This document shows, piece after piece, positions 17,235 to 26,834 of a stretch of DNA of 64,000 bases. The notes beneath the pieces are model-generated. The model ran no database searches, had not been told where the DNA came from, and worked only from the letters and a program-made list of their open reading frames with translations. The stretch is from positions 372,001 to 436,000 of the forward strand of contig OZ243941.1 in the NCBI GenBank assembly GCA_965214205.1. The letters run 5' to 3'. The stretch's first letter is position 1. Every line of letters begins with the position of its first letter. This DNA comes from G963663315 sp965214205 (GTDB taxonomy: Bacteria; Pseudomonadota; Gammaproteobacteria; Arenicellales; Poriferihabitantaceae). A program made the position numbers and the translations under genes.

Positions 17235-18517
17235 TGACGGCGGCTGGCGCAACGGATCCGTTCGATGTCATTATCATAGGCGGGGGGCTGGTCGGGGCCA
17301 GCCTGGCCGTAGCCCTGAAATCCTCCGGTAAAAGGATGCTGCTGGTTGAACCCGCCCCCCCCGATTGCGATGGCCGGCCTGACACTGACCGACGCTCCAT
17401 TGCCCTGACCTATAGCTCGAAACTCGTTTTCAGCGCAATCGGCGTGTGGCGGGAGATTGCGTCCCGAAAGGCCGAAACCATAAAAGATATTCACGTCTCC
17501 GACCGGGGCCATTGCGGACAAACCCGGCTTTCCCATCATCATGCGGGGACAGACGCGTTGGGCTATGTCGTACCCGCCAGCATACTGGGTCAGGCGCTCT
17601 GGCGGGAGCTGCGGTCCATCACCGGGCTGACGCTGTGTTGTCCCGGCAGCGTATCCGCAATCAATCCGGGGCCAACCGGGTGTACCGTAACCCTGGCCCT
17701 GCCTGAAACCACCAGACAGGTCACTGCGAGACTGGTGGCGCTTGCCGATGGCGGCCAGTCCGGCATTGCCGATCAACCGGGCCGCGAACCGCGACTTCAG
17801 GAATACCCTCAATCCGCGATTCTCAGTATTGTCAATGTGGACCGGCCTCATCACGGACGCGCCTACGAGCGTTTTACCGACGAAGGCCCCCTTGCGCTGC
17901 TGCCTCACTCCACCCTGGGAGTGCAGGGCAGCGACCAGCACAAATACGCAGTCGTGTGGACCACCCGAAAAGCCAATGTGTCAGCCAGATTGAGCCTGGA
18001 TGACCCGGGTTTTGCGGAGCAACTGCAAAAAACATTCGGTGACCGCGCCGGTCACTTCAGCAACCCCTGTGAGCGCAGCGTCTACCCGTTGAAGCGCTTG
18101 CGCCTGCGTAAACTGTTCGCGGACCGCGCCGTGATAATCGGCAATGCGGCCCATACCGTTCATCCCGTTGCGGGACAAGGATTCAACCTGGGATTGAGGG
18201 ATGCCGCCGTTCTGGCGGAAGCCATCCATCAGTGCCCGGATCATGAACTGGGCAGCCAAGCCATGCTGAAAAAATATGCCGCATCGAGAACCCGTGATAT
18301 ACGAATGGTGGACTGTTTTACTCACGGCCTGATTACCCTGTTCACCCATCATTCCACCGGTGTTTGTCTGGCCCGGAATCTGGGACTCACCGTGATCGGG
18401 CACCTGCCCCCGGCCAAGCGATTTCTACTGAAAAGAAGTATGGGCATGGCGGGGAAACAGAGTCCACTCACACTCGGCCTGCCACTCGATGGCCTGCCGA
18501 CCTGCCCGACGCCATGA
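17234..18517 (+). CDS. ubiH: 2-octaprenyl-6-methoxyphenol hydroxylase
   Basis: FAD-dependent aromatic hydroxylase of ubiquinone biosynthesis. The FAD fingerprint VIIIGGGLVGASLAVAL is near residue 12, the DG-type motif in the middle is ALADGGQS, and the second FAD-binding motif reads IIGNAAHTVHPVAGQGFNLGLRDAAVLAE. Length of 427 residues is usual. The start touches the pepP stop, and the stop overlaps the next hydroxylase start in ATGA. UbiH assignment over UbiI or UbiF is based on gene order and PVAGQGFNLGLRD. Confidence 0.9.
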   Translation: MTAAGATDPFDVIIIGGGLVGASLAVALKSSGKRMLLVEPAPPDCDGRPDTDRRSIALTYSSKLVFSAIGVWREIASRKAETIKDIHVSDRGHCGQTRLSHHHAGTDALGYVVPASILGQALWRELRSITGLTLCCPGSVSAINPGPTGCTVTLALPETTRQVTARLVALADGGQSGIADQPGREPRLQEYPQSAILSIVNVDRPHHGRAYERFTDEGPLALLPHSTLGVQGSDQHKYAVVWTTRKANVSARLSLDDPGFAEQLQKTFGDRAGHFSNPCERSVYPLKRLRLRKLFADRAVIIGNAAHTVHPVAGQGFNLGLRDAAVLAEAIHQCPDHELGSQAMLKKYAASRTRDIRMVDCFTHGLITLFTHHSTGVCLARNLGLTVIGHLPPAKRFLLKRSMGMAGKQSPLTLGLPLDGLPTCPTP

Positions 18518-19734
18518 CCCGGTCCGACCAGATCCACGACATTGTGATTTCGGGCGCGGGCATGGTGGGCGCCGCCGCCGCCTGTCTGTTCGCCCGCTCG
18601 GGATTGAAGGTCGCCCTGCTGGATGACCAGGCAATCAGCCCGGTGAGCCCGTGCCCGGACCCGGTTCGATACAGCAGGGTCAGCGCGATCAATATCGCGT
18701 CCGGCAATCTGTTCGCGGCGCTGGGCGTCTGGGACAGTATCACAGGCAAACGGGTCAGTCCCTACCGTTCCATGCGGGTATGGGACAATAACAGTAACAT
18801 TGAAATATCCTTCAATGCACTGGCAATGGGACAGCGGCAACTGGGGTTCATCATCGAAAACAGCGTCATCATTTCGTCTCTGATTGAAAAATTGAGACAG
18901 AATTACAACGTCAGTCTGTTCGAAAACACCCGACTCAGCGAACACCAGGTTGAAGCGGACAAACTGACGCTGTTCACCGATAATAACCAGACCCTGCAAT
19001 GCAGATTATTGCTGGGGGCAGACGGCGCCCAATCCAGGGTCCGGGAGATCAGTGATATCGATTCTTCGGTTTTCGACTATCAGCAAAACGCCATTGTCAC
19101 CCGGATTGTGACTGAAAAACCTCATCAGGCCACCGCATGGCAGGTTTTCCTGCCCACCGGACCAGTCGCGTTACTACCTCTGCCCGATGGCACGAGTTCT
19201 GTCGTCTGGTCCTGCGACAACACATTCGCGAACAGCGTAATGGCAATGAGTGATGAGCAATTCTGTGATGCCCTTGGTTCCTGTTTCGCTCGTCATGTCG
19301 GCGCGGTGACAAGCTGTGAAGACCGCTCGCAATTCCCGCTTGTGCAACAGCACGCCCGCACCTACATTGCAAAACGCACCGCATTGTGCGGAGACGCCGC
19401 GCACACCACTCATCCGCTTGCCGGGCTGGGCGCGAACATCGGGTTCATGGATGCCGCCGCTATCGCCGAAGTAACCGGCGCCGCCAGAGACCGTCATATC
19501 GACATCGGCAATCATTCCGTTCTGCGCCGCTACGAGCGCTGGAGGAAAGGGGAAAATACGCTGGCGCTTGAAACCATGAAAGGTTTCAAGACCCTGTTTG
19601 CGAAAGAACAGAAAGTAGTCAGGATGGCGCGTCAGGCCGGACTGGGACTGGTCGATAGCGCCACTCCACTTAAAAACCGGTTGGCCGCATTCGCCATGGG
19701 CCTGTCCGGAGACCTCCCCGAAATCTGCAGATGA
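18514..19734 (+). CDS. ubiI: UbiI/VisC-type FAD-dependent hydroxylase
   Basis: A second ubiquinone-pathway monooxygenase of the UbiH/F/I family, probably hydroxylating C5 of the octaprenylphenol ring. It has the FAD motif IVISGAGMVGAAAACLFA, the central GADGAQSRVRE and the C-terminal CGDAAHTTHPLAGLGANIGFMDAAAIAE. The ORF extends upstream inside ubiH, but the ATG at 18514, overlapping the ubiH stop, gives a 406-residue protein of normal size. It is the last gene of the ygfB-pepP-ubiH-ubiI run. UbiI versus UbiF cannot be separated by eye. Confidence 0.85.
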   Translation: MTRSDQIHDIVISGAGMVGAAAACLFARSGLKVALLDDQAISPVSPCPDPVRYSRVSAINIASGNLFAALGVWDSITGKRVSPYRSMRVWDNNSNIEISFNALAMGQRQLGFIIENSVIISSLIEKLRQNYNVSLFENTRLSEHQVEADKLTLFTDNNQTLQCRLLLGADGAQSRVREISDIDSSVFDYQQNAIVTRIVTEKPHQATAWQVFLPTGPVALLPLPDGTSSVVWSCDNTFANSVMAMSDEQFCDALGSCFARHVGAVTSCEDRSQFPLVQQHARTYIAKRTALCGDAAHTTHPLAGLGANIGFMDAAAIAEVTGAARDRHIDIGNHSVLRRYERWRKGENTLALETMKGFKTLFAKEQKVVRMARQAGLGLVDSATPLKNRLAAFAMGLSGDLPEICR

Positions 19735-19766
19735 CCGCCATACACGGTTATTTGACCAACACGTTA

Positions 19767-19775
19767 TGATACAAT
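19767..19775 (+). promoter_or_regulatory. Candidate extended -10 for fur
   Basis: TGATACAAT forms an extended -10 (TGn-TACAAT) 77 bases before the fur GTG. No convincing -35 or Fur box was found in the ubiI-fur gap. Confidence 0.35.
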
Positions 19776-19851
19776 TACATTCTGGCCATTTATTCCGGGA
19801 TCACTCCAGGGTAATGACCATACCCGGACAAAAAATCCTGGAATCCGACAA

Positions 19852-20268
19852 GTGGACAGTTCCGATTTAAAACAGGCAGGCCTCAAAACCACGCTGCCCC
19901 GTTTGCGGGTACTTTCCATACTTGAGGATAGTGAGGTACGCCACCTTTCCGCGGACGAAATCTATAAAAGCCTGTCGGAAGAGGACGGAACCATTGGCCT
20001 GGCCACCGTGTACCGGGTATTGACCCAGTTCGAGGACGCAGGTCTGGTGATTCGCCACAATTTTGAAGGCGGACGCTCGGTATTCGAACTGAACGATGAA
20101 GACCACCATGATCACATGGTATGCGTCAAATGCGGCAGCGTAATTGAATTTTTTGACAGAAGAATTGAAGAGCAACAGGAAAAGGTGGCATCCGACCATG
20201 GATTCACCATTCAGGACCACTCACTTACGCTTTTTGGCGCCTGTAAACGCTGTACTGACCCCTCATAA
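19852..20268 (+). CDS. fur: Ferric uptake regulator
   Basis: 138-residue Fur repressor that uses Fe(II) as corepressor to control iron uptake genes. The N-terminal winged helix starts DLKQAGLKTTLPRLRVL and includes TVYRVLTQFEDAGLV. The dimerisation and metal domain has EDHHDHMVCVKCG and a C-terminal CKRC, giving two Cys pairs for structural zinc. The start is GTG, agreeing with the usual N-terminus of Fur. It is preceded by ubiI on the same strand with a 117-base gap. Confidence 0.94.
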   Translation: MDSSDLKQAGLKTTLPRLRVLSILEDSEVRHLSADEIYKSLSEEDGTIGLATVYRVLTQFEDAGLVIRHNFEGGRSVFELNDEDHHDHMVCVKCGSVIEFFDRRIEEQQEKVASDHGFTIQDHSLTLFGACKRCTDPS

Positions 20269-20293
20269 ATCCGTACTGTAAAGGGCTTGTATC

Positions 20294-21235
20294 ATGAGAA
20301 CACTGGTTACCGGTTCGTTTGCCTATGACACCATCATGGTTTTTCAGGACCAGTTCAAAAACCATATCCTGCCCGAGCAGGTGCATATCCTGAACGTCAG
20401 TTTTTTCGTTCCGGAAATGCGCCGGGAATTTGGCGGTTGCGCCGGCAATATCTCCTGGAACCTGCATTTGCTGGGTGGGGACGCAGTGCCCATGGGCGCC
20501 ACCGGAGAGGACTTCGCCCCCTATCGCAGGCGCCTGATCGAAACAGGCCTGAATGATGAGTTTGTGACCGAGATCCCGGATACCTACACCGCGCAAGCCT
20601 TCCTGACAACCGATGTTGACAACAATCAGATCATCGCGTTTCATCCCGGCGCAATGAGTTATGCCCATCATAACCGGGTTTCAGACGCTGGCGAGATTGA
20701 GCTTGGCATTGTCGCTCCGGATGGAAGAGACGCGATGATCGAACACTCCGCGCAATTTGCCGAAGCCGGTATTCCTTTCTTCTTTGATCCCGGACAGGGT
20801 CTGCCGATGTTCGGCGGTGAAGAGCTCGACACATTCATTGATCAGGCAACCTGGGTATGCGTAAATGATTATGAATCTGAAATGCTGATGGAAAAAACAG
20901 GCAAGTCTCTGGAACAGGTGGCGGGCAAGGTCGAGGCGTTGATTATCACACGGGGCGGCAAAGGCTCCGATATCCTTACCAATGGCCAGCAGTTTCACAT
21001 CGACCCGATCGCAGTCTCACAAGCCAGGGATCCGACCGGCTGCGGCGACGCATTCCGGTCCGGGTTGCTGTTTGGCGTCGCCAACCAATGGGACTGGTTG
21101 TCAACGGGGCGGCTCGCGTCCCTGATGGGAGGGGTCAAGATTGAACAGCCCGGCACACAGAACCATGCGCCGACAAAGAGCGATCTCGAAGCGCGCTACA
21201 AGGAAAACTTCGGCGATGAAATAACGCTTGGCTGA
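20294..21235 (+). CDS. PfkB-family kinase, probably adenosine kinase
   Basis: 313-residue ribokinase-fold sugar/nucleoside kinase. The N-terminal PfkB signature region is GGCAGNISWNLHLLGG and the catalytic C-terminal signature is DPTGCGDAFRSGLLFG with the base aspartate. Proteins of this type in proteobacteria are often annotated adenosine kinase, which would phosphorylate adenosine to AMP. The convergent neighbour purF is also purine metabolism, but the substrate is not shown by sequence. It starts 25 bases after fur with an AAAGGG ribosome site. Confidence 0.82.
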   Translation: MRTLVTGSFAYDTIMVFQDQFKNHILPEQVHILNVSFFVPEMRREFGGCAGNISWNLHLLGGDAVPMGATGEDFAPYRRRLIETGLNDEFVTEIPDTYTAQAFLTTDVDNNQIIAFHPGAMSYAHHNRVSDAGEIELGIVAPDGRDAMIEHSAQFAEAGIPFFFDPGQGLPMFGGEELDTFIDQATWVCVNDYESEMLMEKTGKSLEQVAGKVEALIITRGGKGSDILTNGQQFHIDPIAVSQARDPTGCGDAFRSGLLFGVANQWDWLSTGRLASLMGGVKIEQPGTQNHAPTKSDLEARYKENFGDEITLG

Positions 21236-21261
21236 CAGGCAGGCGAGTCAGGACACGGGCT

Positions 21262-22791
21262 TTAACCGCCCTCTGCATGAACGTCCATGACGTCCGATAT
21301 GTCCAGTTCGTTTTTACTGTCTGAGCGGACGCCGTCGCTGCGCATCCGGTCCACATGACTCAGGTACTGTGCCGAAACATCACCAGTAACGTAGCGGCCG
21401 TCAAAACAGGAAGTATCGAATTCCCGGATTGATGGATTGCACTGCTGCACGGCCCTGATCAGATCGTCGAGGTCCTGATAGATCAGATTGTCCGCCCCTA
21501 TTTCATCACACACTTCGGCACGGGTTCGATTGCTCGCCACCAGTTCTGACCGGGAAGGCATGTCAATTCCATACACATTGGCATAACGTACAGGAGGGGC
21601 CGCCGACGCGAAATAGACTTTCTTCGCGCCGGCTTCACGGGCCAGTTCGATGATCTGCCGGGAAGTGGTCCCCCGAACAATCGAATCATCAACCAGAAGG
21701 ACATTTTTTCCGTCGAATTCCGAGTGGATGGCGTTGAGTTTTTGTCTTACGGATTTTCGCCGCTGGGTCTGTCCGGACATGATAAAGGTACGGCCGATAT
21801 ATCGATTCTTGATGAATCCTTCACGGTAAGGGATTTTCAACGCCTTCGCCATCTCCAGCGCGGCGGTGCGGCTGGTATCGGGGACCGGGATAATTACGTC
21901 AATGTCATGCCGCGGCCAGTCCCGTTTCAGTTTCTGGCCAAGGCGCTGTCCCATATTGATTCTCGACCGATAGACCGGAACGCCATCCAGAATCGAGTCG
22001 GGCCTGGCCAGATACACATATTCAAAAATACAGGGCGTATGTCGAGGATTATCCGCACAGACGGAAGAATGAACCCGGCCCTGCAAATCAACCAGCACGA
22101 CCTCACCGGGAGCGATATCCCGGACCAGACTGTAACCCAGCACGTCCATAGCCACACTCTCTGAAGCGAATATATGAGAGGTTTCACCCTCATCCCGGCG
22201 GATTCCATATGCCAGCGGACGGATTCCACAGGGATCGCGAAATGCGACAATACCGACCCCGACGATCATCGCGATCACTGCGTAAGCTCCCCGGCAACGG
22301 CGAAATACGCCGCTAATCGCATTGAACACATCGTCAGGGGCGGCGCGCAAGCTGGATTCCCCGATTGCCTCCCTCAGTTCGTGAGCCAGGATGTTCAACA
22401 GCACCTCGGAATCGGAAGAGGTATTGAGTTGTCGCAGATCCTGTTCAAACAATTCATTTCGAAGGGTGTCGGCATTGGTCAGATTGCCGTTGTGAGCGAG
22501 GGCGATACCGAATGGCGAGTTGACATAGAAAGGCTGGGATTCGGCCCGCGAGTCATTTCCCGCGGTCGGGTAACGGACATGGCCAATGCCCATGGCGCCG
22601 CGGAGTTGAACCATGTGACGGGTATGAAAAACATCACGCACCAAGCCATTATCCTTACGCAGATAAACCCGGTTCCCGTCACTGGTTATGATGCCCGCCG
22701 AATCCTGGCCGCGATGCTGTACCACAGTCAGGCCGTCGTATAACGCCTGGTTGACAAGTGTATTGCCCTGTATGCCAATGAGTCCACACAT
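21262..22791 (-). CDS. purF: Amidophosphoribosyltransferase
   Basis: First committed enzyme of purine synthesis, forming 5-phosphoribosylamine from PRPP and glutamine. The N-terminal nucleophile Cys2 is in MCGLIGIQG. The glutaminase part has QHRGQDSAGI and GIGHVRYPTAG, and the PRPP-binding loop is VLLVDDSIVRGTTSRQI. The 509-residue length is normal. It is the last gene of truA-trpF-accD-folC-dedD-cvpA-purF and follows cvpA by nine bases. Confidence 0.96.
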   Translation of the reverse strand: MCGLIGIQGNTLVNQALYDGLTVVQHRGQDSAGIITSDGNRVYLRKDNGLVRDVFHTRHMVQLRGAMGIGHVRYPTAGNDSRAESQPFYVNSPFGIALAHNGNLTNADTLRNELFEQDLRQLNTSSDSEVLLNILAHELREAIGESSLRAAPDDVFNAISGVFRRCRGAYAVIAMIVGVGIVAFRDPCGIRPLAYGIRRDEGETSHIFASESVAMDVLGYSLVRDIAPGEVVLVDLQGRVHSSVCADNPRHTPCIFEYVYLARPDSILDGVPVYRSRINMGQRLGQKLKRDWPRHDIDVIIPVPDTSRTAALEMAKALKIPYREGFIKNRYIGRTFIMSGQTQRRKSVRQKLNAIHSEFDGKNVLLVDDSIVRGTTSRQIIELAREAGAKKVYFASAAPPVRYANVYGIDMPSRSELVASNRTRAEVCDEIGADNLIYQDLDDLIRAVQQCNPSIREFDTSCFDGRYVTGDVSAQYLSHVDRMRSDGVRSDSKNELDISDVMDVHAEGG

Positions 22792-22800
22792 AGTCGTAAT

Positions 22801-23298
22801 TCAGTTTGTAATGGTTGCCATATAATTGGCGAGATCAGCCGGTAACAGGACACGTATCATCTCAATCACCGGATCAAAATAATCCACCAGCAGTGATTCC
22901 TGCCACCAGGGTTTCGAAGTGAAGTCCATGAAGGCGGCCACCACGATCAGCAGGGCCACGATCACGATTCCTCTGAGTAAACCGAATAACATACCCAGGG
23001 AGCGATCAATTCCGGAGATTCCCGCTATCGCCAGAAAACGATACAACAAATGACTGATAATGGAAAACAGAATCAGGGAAACCACGAAAATACCGGCAAA
23101 GGCGATGACCACGCGAAACGGCAGTTGGGTGATGTGGTTTTCCAGATAACCCGCTCCAGTGACCGCGTTGGTATAGGCAATCCATATTGCCGCCAGCCAT
23201 GAAAACAACGACAGGATTTCCCGGATGAGCCCCCGCGCCAGGCCAATTGATAATGAGACAAAAACAACAGCGAGAATGGCGATGTCAACAAGGGTCAT
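22801..23298 (-). CDS. cvpA: Colicin V production family membrane protein
   Basis: 165-residue inner-membrane protein with four hydrophobic helices. Family features are LVDIAILAVVFVSLSIGLARGLIREILSLFSW at the N-terminus and the GISGIDRSLGMLFGLLRG loop. It is needed for colicin V export in E. coli and affects envelope stress; the molecular role is unclear. It sits between dedD and purF as in other gammaproteobacteria. Confidence 0.92.
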   Translation of the reverse strand: MTLVDIAILAVVFVSLSIGLARGLIREILSLFSWLAAIWIAYTNAVTGAGYLENHITQLPFRVVIAFAGIFVVSLILFSIISHLLYRFLAIAGISGIDRSLGMLFGLLRGIVIVALLIVVAAFMDFTSKPWWQESLLVDYFDPVIEMIRVLLPADLANYMATITN

Positions 23299-23319
23299 GG
23301 TTTTATCAGGCCGGATTGA

Positions 23320-23925
23320 TCAGGGCGCCTGCTCGGTGACATACACCTTCTCATGGGTCAGGGCTCTTGCCTGAAGCCGGGCCTGCTCGGCTTTTTCCGG
23401 GTCGTAGTAAGGGCCGAGCCATACACGAACCGCTTTGGCGTTGGTTGTTTGCACTTCAGTATGACGCGCCTCGAAGCCATTATCCGCAAGCAGTTCTGAT
23501 ATTGAATTGACATTCTTGATATTGACATAGGTGCCCACCCGTACATACAAGGCCTTTCCGGTTTGCTGAACGGTAGTTGGACTCACTGCCGCCTGTTCTA
23601 TACGGCCGTCGTCCGATTCCGGCTGGTCGTCTTCACTGACAACCGACTCCGGGGTGGAGGCAACCGACTCTTCCGGCGGTGACTGCGCCTCATCAGGCTC
23701 AGTGATCAAAGGCTCGATAGGAGAGATGAGCGCCTCACTTTCCGTCAGGTCGTCCGCTTCGGTTATCAAATCACCGTCATCGCCGACCTGGACACCCTGT
23801 CCAGGCTCGGGCGAATGCAACAGAAGCGGAATGATCACGACTGCAACTGTAACAATAATGACCGCGCCTGTAAGCCGATGCCTGAGCTGATACCCGGGTT
23901 GCGGTTTTGGTTGCTTTATCACCAT
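23320..23925 (-). CDS. dedD: SPOR-domain protein DedD
   Basis: 201 residues: a short cytoplasmic N-terminus (HRLTGAVIIVTVAVVIIPLLL at about 16-36 is the single transmembrane helix), a ~90-residue acidic Pro/Glu/Asp-rich linker, and a C-terminal SPOR domain (YVRVGTYVNIKNVNSI to YVTEQAP) that binds denuded septal peptidoglycan. DedD localises to the division site. The start overlaps the folC stop by seven bases. Confidence 0.9.
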   Translation of the reverse strand: MVIKQPKPQPGYQLRHRLTGAVIIVTVAVVIIPLLLHSPEPGQGVQVGDDGDLITEADDLTESEALISPIEPLITEPDEAQSPPEESVASTPESVVSEDDQPESDDGRIEQAAVSPTTVQQTGKALYVRVGTYVNIKNVNSISELLADNGFEARHTEVQTTNAKAVRVWLGPYYDPEKAEQARLQARALTHEKVYVTEQAP

Positions 23926-25253
23926 TTATCGCTTTCCAGAAGGCCGAGTATATCACCGACCATATAAAATGAGCCAAATATTACCACCCTGTCTTTTGCC
24001 TCCGCCCGGCAAATTGCATCGCGCCAGGCGTCTGTGGGACAGTCATGACACACCGGAACGGCGCCCTCCAGGACCGAGGTCAATTTTCCGGCGAGCGCCT
24101 GCGCGGACTGGCCCCGTTCTCCGGTCAGGGTAGCCAGGATCCATTGATCAACCACAGTGGTCATCGCAGCGATGATTTTATCCGCCGCCTTGTCTTCCAG
24201 CATACCAAGCACGGCAATGGTTCGCCCCGCGCAGGGCTGTTGTCGCAGATAACCGGCCAATTGCCGGGCCGAATCTTCATTGTGCGCGACATCGACAATC
24301 ACATCGGGAGATTGCCGGATGACTTGACAGCGCGCCGCCAGGCTGCATTGCTCGAGTCCCGGCCGCAGGTCTGAAATCCTGAGACCGGTGCGCGCGCTGC
24401 TGATGGCCAGCACAGCCGCCACACCGCCGAGGTTGATTTTCTGATGCTCGCCGCGCAGGGGTGTGGATAACTGTTCGAGCCGCCGCCAGGGAACAGGGAC
24501 GGCGACATGATCACTGCTCCAGTTGATGAACTCCTGTTGCGCCTCAACGAAATAATCCCTTTGCGCCGCGACCAGACTGGCCCGCTTCCGGTCAGCAATT
24601 TCAATCAAACTGGCCGGAATAGCGCTCTCGGCACAGACAACCATTCCGTTTTGCTTGATTACACCCGCTTTTTCCGCTGCGATTTTCTCCCGGTCCGAGC
24701 CCAGCCAGTACTCGTGATCAAGCCCGATCGAGGTGATTAAAACCAGATCATTATCCACCATATTAACCGCGTCCAACCGCCCCCCCATACCCACCTCAAG
24801 CAGCACAATCTCAACCCGACGCCTCTGAAAAATGACCAGCGCGCATAATGTGCTAAATTCGAACCAGGTCAGCGGAATGCCGTTGCGAAATGATTCAATG
24901 TAACAAAACGCGTCACAGATTTCATGATCGGCAACGGCTTGTCCACAAATTCTGATGCGCTCGTTATAGCGGACAAGATGCGGGGAAGTATAGGCCCCGG
25001 TACGCTTGCCGCCTTGTCGAAAAACCGCGTCCAGCATACTGATCGAAGAACCTTTGCCATTGGTGCCAGCCACAACAATCGTGTATCCGGTACATTCGCC
25101 GCCAAGATCAGTCCAGACCCGGGTAATGCGGTCAAGCGAAAGATCAATTGTCCTGAAGTGCTGTCTCTGGATGTGCGCCAGCCAGTCTTTCAGGGTATAT
25201 GACTCAAATTCCAACTTATTCCACCCGTTCCCGGACCGGTCCCGGCCCGCCAT
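23919..25253 (-). CDS. folC: Dihydrofolate synthase / folylpolyglutamate synthase
   Basis: Adds glutamate to dihydropteroate and to tetrahydrofolates. The Mur-ligase-type P-loop is VVAGTNGKGSSISMLDAVF, followed by GAYTSPHLVRYNERI and LLEVGMGGRLDAVN. The 444-residue length includes ~12 extra residues at the N-terminus, so the real start may be slightly downstream. It begins two bases after accD stops and overlaps dedD. Confidence 0.94.
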   Translation of the reverse strand: MAGRDRSGNGWNKLEFESYTLKDWLAHIQRQHFRTIDLSLDRITRVWTDLGGECTGYTIVVAGTNGKGSSISMLDAVFRQGGKRTGAYTSPHLVRYNERIRICGQAVADHEICDAFCYIESFRNGIPLTWFEFSTLCALVIFQRRRVEIVLLEVGMGGRLDAVNMVDNDLVLITSIGLDHEYWLGSDREKIAAEKAGVIKQNGMVVCAESAIPASLIEIADRKRASLVAAQRDYFVEAQQEFINWSSDHVAVPVPWRRLEQLSTPLRGEHQKINLGGVAAVLAISSARTGLRISDLRPGLEQCSLAARCQVIRQSPDVIVDVAHNEDSARQLAGYLRQQPCAGRTIAVLGMLEDKAADKIIAAMTTVVDQWILATLTGERGQSAQALAGKLTSVLEGAVPVCHDCPTDAWRDAICRAEAKDRVVIFGSFYMVGDILGLLESDKW

Positions 25254-25255
25254 TT

Positions 25256-26155
25256 TCAGGAATCAACCACGTCATCCAGGAACGGTTCGGCGCTGTCAAC
25301 GCCGCCGAATCCCAGCTTGTCAAGCAGGGACGCGATCTGGCCAACCATGTCGCGGCGATCCACAATCATGTCAATAGCGCCATGCTCCAGCAGAAATTCC
25401 GACCGTTGGAAACCGTCAGGCAGGGTTTCACGAACCGTCTGCTCAATGACCCGGGGGCCGGCGAATCCGACCAGCGCATTGGGTTCCGCAATGATAATGT
25501 CTCCCAGCATCGCCAGACTGGCGGAGACCCCCCCCATGGTCGGATCTGTCAATACCGACAGATAAGGGATACCTTCGTCTTTCATCTTCGCAATGGCCGC
25601 CGTGGTTTTCGCCATCTGCATTAACGAGAACAGAGCCTCCTGCATCCGGGCGCCCCCGGAAGCGGAGAAACAGACCAGTGGCTGATGCCGTTCAATGCTG
25701 GCATGGACAGCCTGGACAAAGCGCTCACCAACCACCGAACCCATCGACCCGCCCATGAATTTGAACTCGAAAGCCACGGCCGTGATGGGGCGAAGATCGA
25801 GTTGCCCCGTGGCGCAGACCAGCGCTTCGGATGCCTGACTGGTTTTTCCCGAATCGGCCAGACGATCCTTGTATTTCTTGCTGTCCTTGAATTTCAGGGC
25901 ATCGACTGGACGCACCTCCTCACCGAGCCACTCGATTGAACCTTTATCGAGAAAGGATTCGAGCCGGGTTCTGGCGTCAATACGCATGTGGTAATTGCAT
26001 TTCGGGCAAACCTGCAGACCCAGTTGCAATTCCATCCCGTAGAGCACCGCCTGGCATCCGGTGCATTTGTTCCACAATCCTTCGGGAACCCCCTTCTTGC
26101 GAATCCTGCCAACCGTCTTGATTTTCGGCGGAAGTATTTTGTCGAACCAGTTCAT
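25256..26155 (-). CDS. accD: Acetyl-CoA carboxylase carboxyltransferase beta subunit
   Basis: Beta subunit of the carboxyltransferase that makes malonyl-CoA. An N-terminal four-cysteine zinc ribbon is visible (CTGCQAVLY and CPKCNYHM). The crotonase-like core has CFSASGGARMQEAL and TDPTMGGVSASLAMLGD. The ORF opens upstream, but MNWFDKILPPKIK at 26155 matches the usual AccD start, giving 299 residues. trpF lies 23 bases upstream; trpB and trpA are absent from this position. Confidence 0.95.
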   Translation of the reverse strand: MNWFDKILPPKIKTVGRIRKKGVPEGLWNKCTGCQAVLYGMELQLGLQVCPKCNYHMRIDARTRLESFLDKGSIEWLGEEVRPVDALKFKDSKKYKDRLADSGKTSQASEALVCATGQLDLRPITAVAFEFKFMGGSMGSVVGERFVQAVHASIERHQPLVCFSASGGARMQEALFSLMQMAKTTAAIAKMKDEGIPYLSVLTDPTMGGVSASLAMLGDIIIAEPNALVGFAGPRVIEQTVRETLPDGFQRSEFLLEHGAIDMIVDRRDMVGQIASLLDKLGFGGVDSAEPFLDDVVDS

Positions 26156-26178
26156 CGGGCTGTCCTGAATCCGAGTGA

Positions 26179-26826
26179 TTATTGCGGGTGACAGTTCAGG
26201 ACATTCACGCAAAAGCGCGTGATCTTTTGCAAGTCCTTACGGCCATCGGTTTCCACCCCGCTGCTGACATCCACCGCATAGGGCCGAACCACCGAAATCG
26301 CCTGTCCGACATTCCCGGGAGTCAGGCCTCCCGCCAGAACAACCGGTTTGCGGCCCGGGAATTGCACGGCTCCCCAGTCGAATGACTGTCCGCTGCCGCC
26401 ATACACGCCATCCGCCTGACTATCCAGCAAAATGGCCCGGGCATCGGGGTACTGATCCTCGATCAGGGATAAATCCAGAGTCTGGCCGACCCGTACCGCC
26501 TTGATATAGGGCAAGCCAAAACTGCGGCAGAATTCCGCCGGTTCGTCGCCGTGAAACTGGATGTAATCAAGATGAACCGAATCGAGTATCGCGGTCAGCG
26601 ACGATCTTTGTGGATTGACCACAACCCCTACCTGGGATACAAAAGGCCTGATCACCCGGTTGATGGAAACGGCCTGTTCAATCGTCAGATTCCTTTTGCT
26701 CGGCGGATAGAACATCAGACCGATAGCATCGGCGCCGGCATTCATTGCATGCACCGCTGTTTCGGGTGAAGTCACGCCGCAAATCTTGATTTTTACCGGT
26801 AAAGGCCGGTCGTTTGTCGGAATCAT
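26179..26826 (-). CDS. trpF: Phosphoribosylanthranilate isomerase
   Basis: Tryptophan pathway TIM-barrel isomerase. The N-terminal VKIKICGVTSPETA holds the catalytic cysteine, QFHGDE is the conserved middle strand, and the phosphate loops are LAGGLTPGNV and VDVSSGVE with the catalytic Asp. I prefer the ATG at 26826, nine bases after the truA stop; an in-frame GTG at 26850 would overlap truA by 16 bases. The remaining trp genes are not in the window. Confidence 0.93.
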   Translation of the reverse strand: MIPTNDRPLPVKIKICGVTSPETAVHAMNAGADAIGLMFYPPSKRNLTIEQAVSINRVIRPFVSQVGVVVNPQRSSLTAILDSVHLDYIQFHGDEPAEFCRSFGLPYIKAVRVGQTLDLSLIEDQYPDARAILLDSQADGVYGGSGQSFDWGAVQFPGRKPVVLAGGLTPGNVGQAISVVRPYAVDVSSGVETDGRKDLQKITRFCVNVLNCHPQ

Positions 26827-26834
26827 GTCGTATT

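Noticed and set aside
18364..18513. An upstream extension of the second ubiquinone hydroxylase
   Set aside because: The extra 50 residues overlap ubiH in another frame and do not resemble the family N-terminus. The ATGA junction at 18514 is the natural start.
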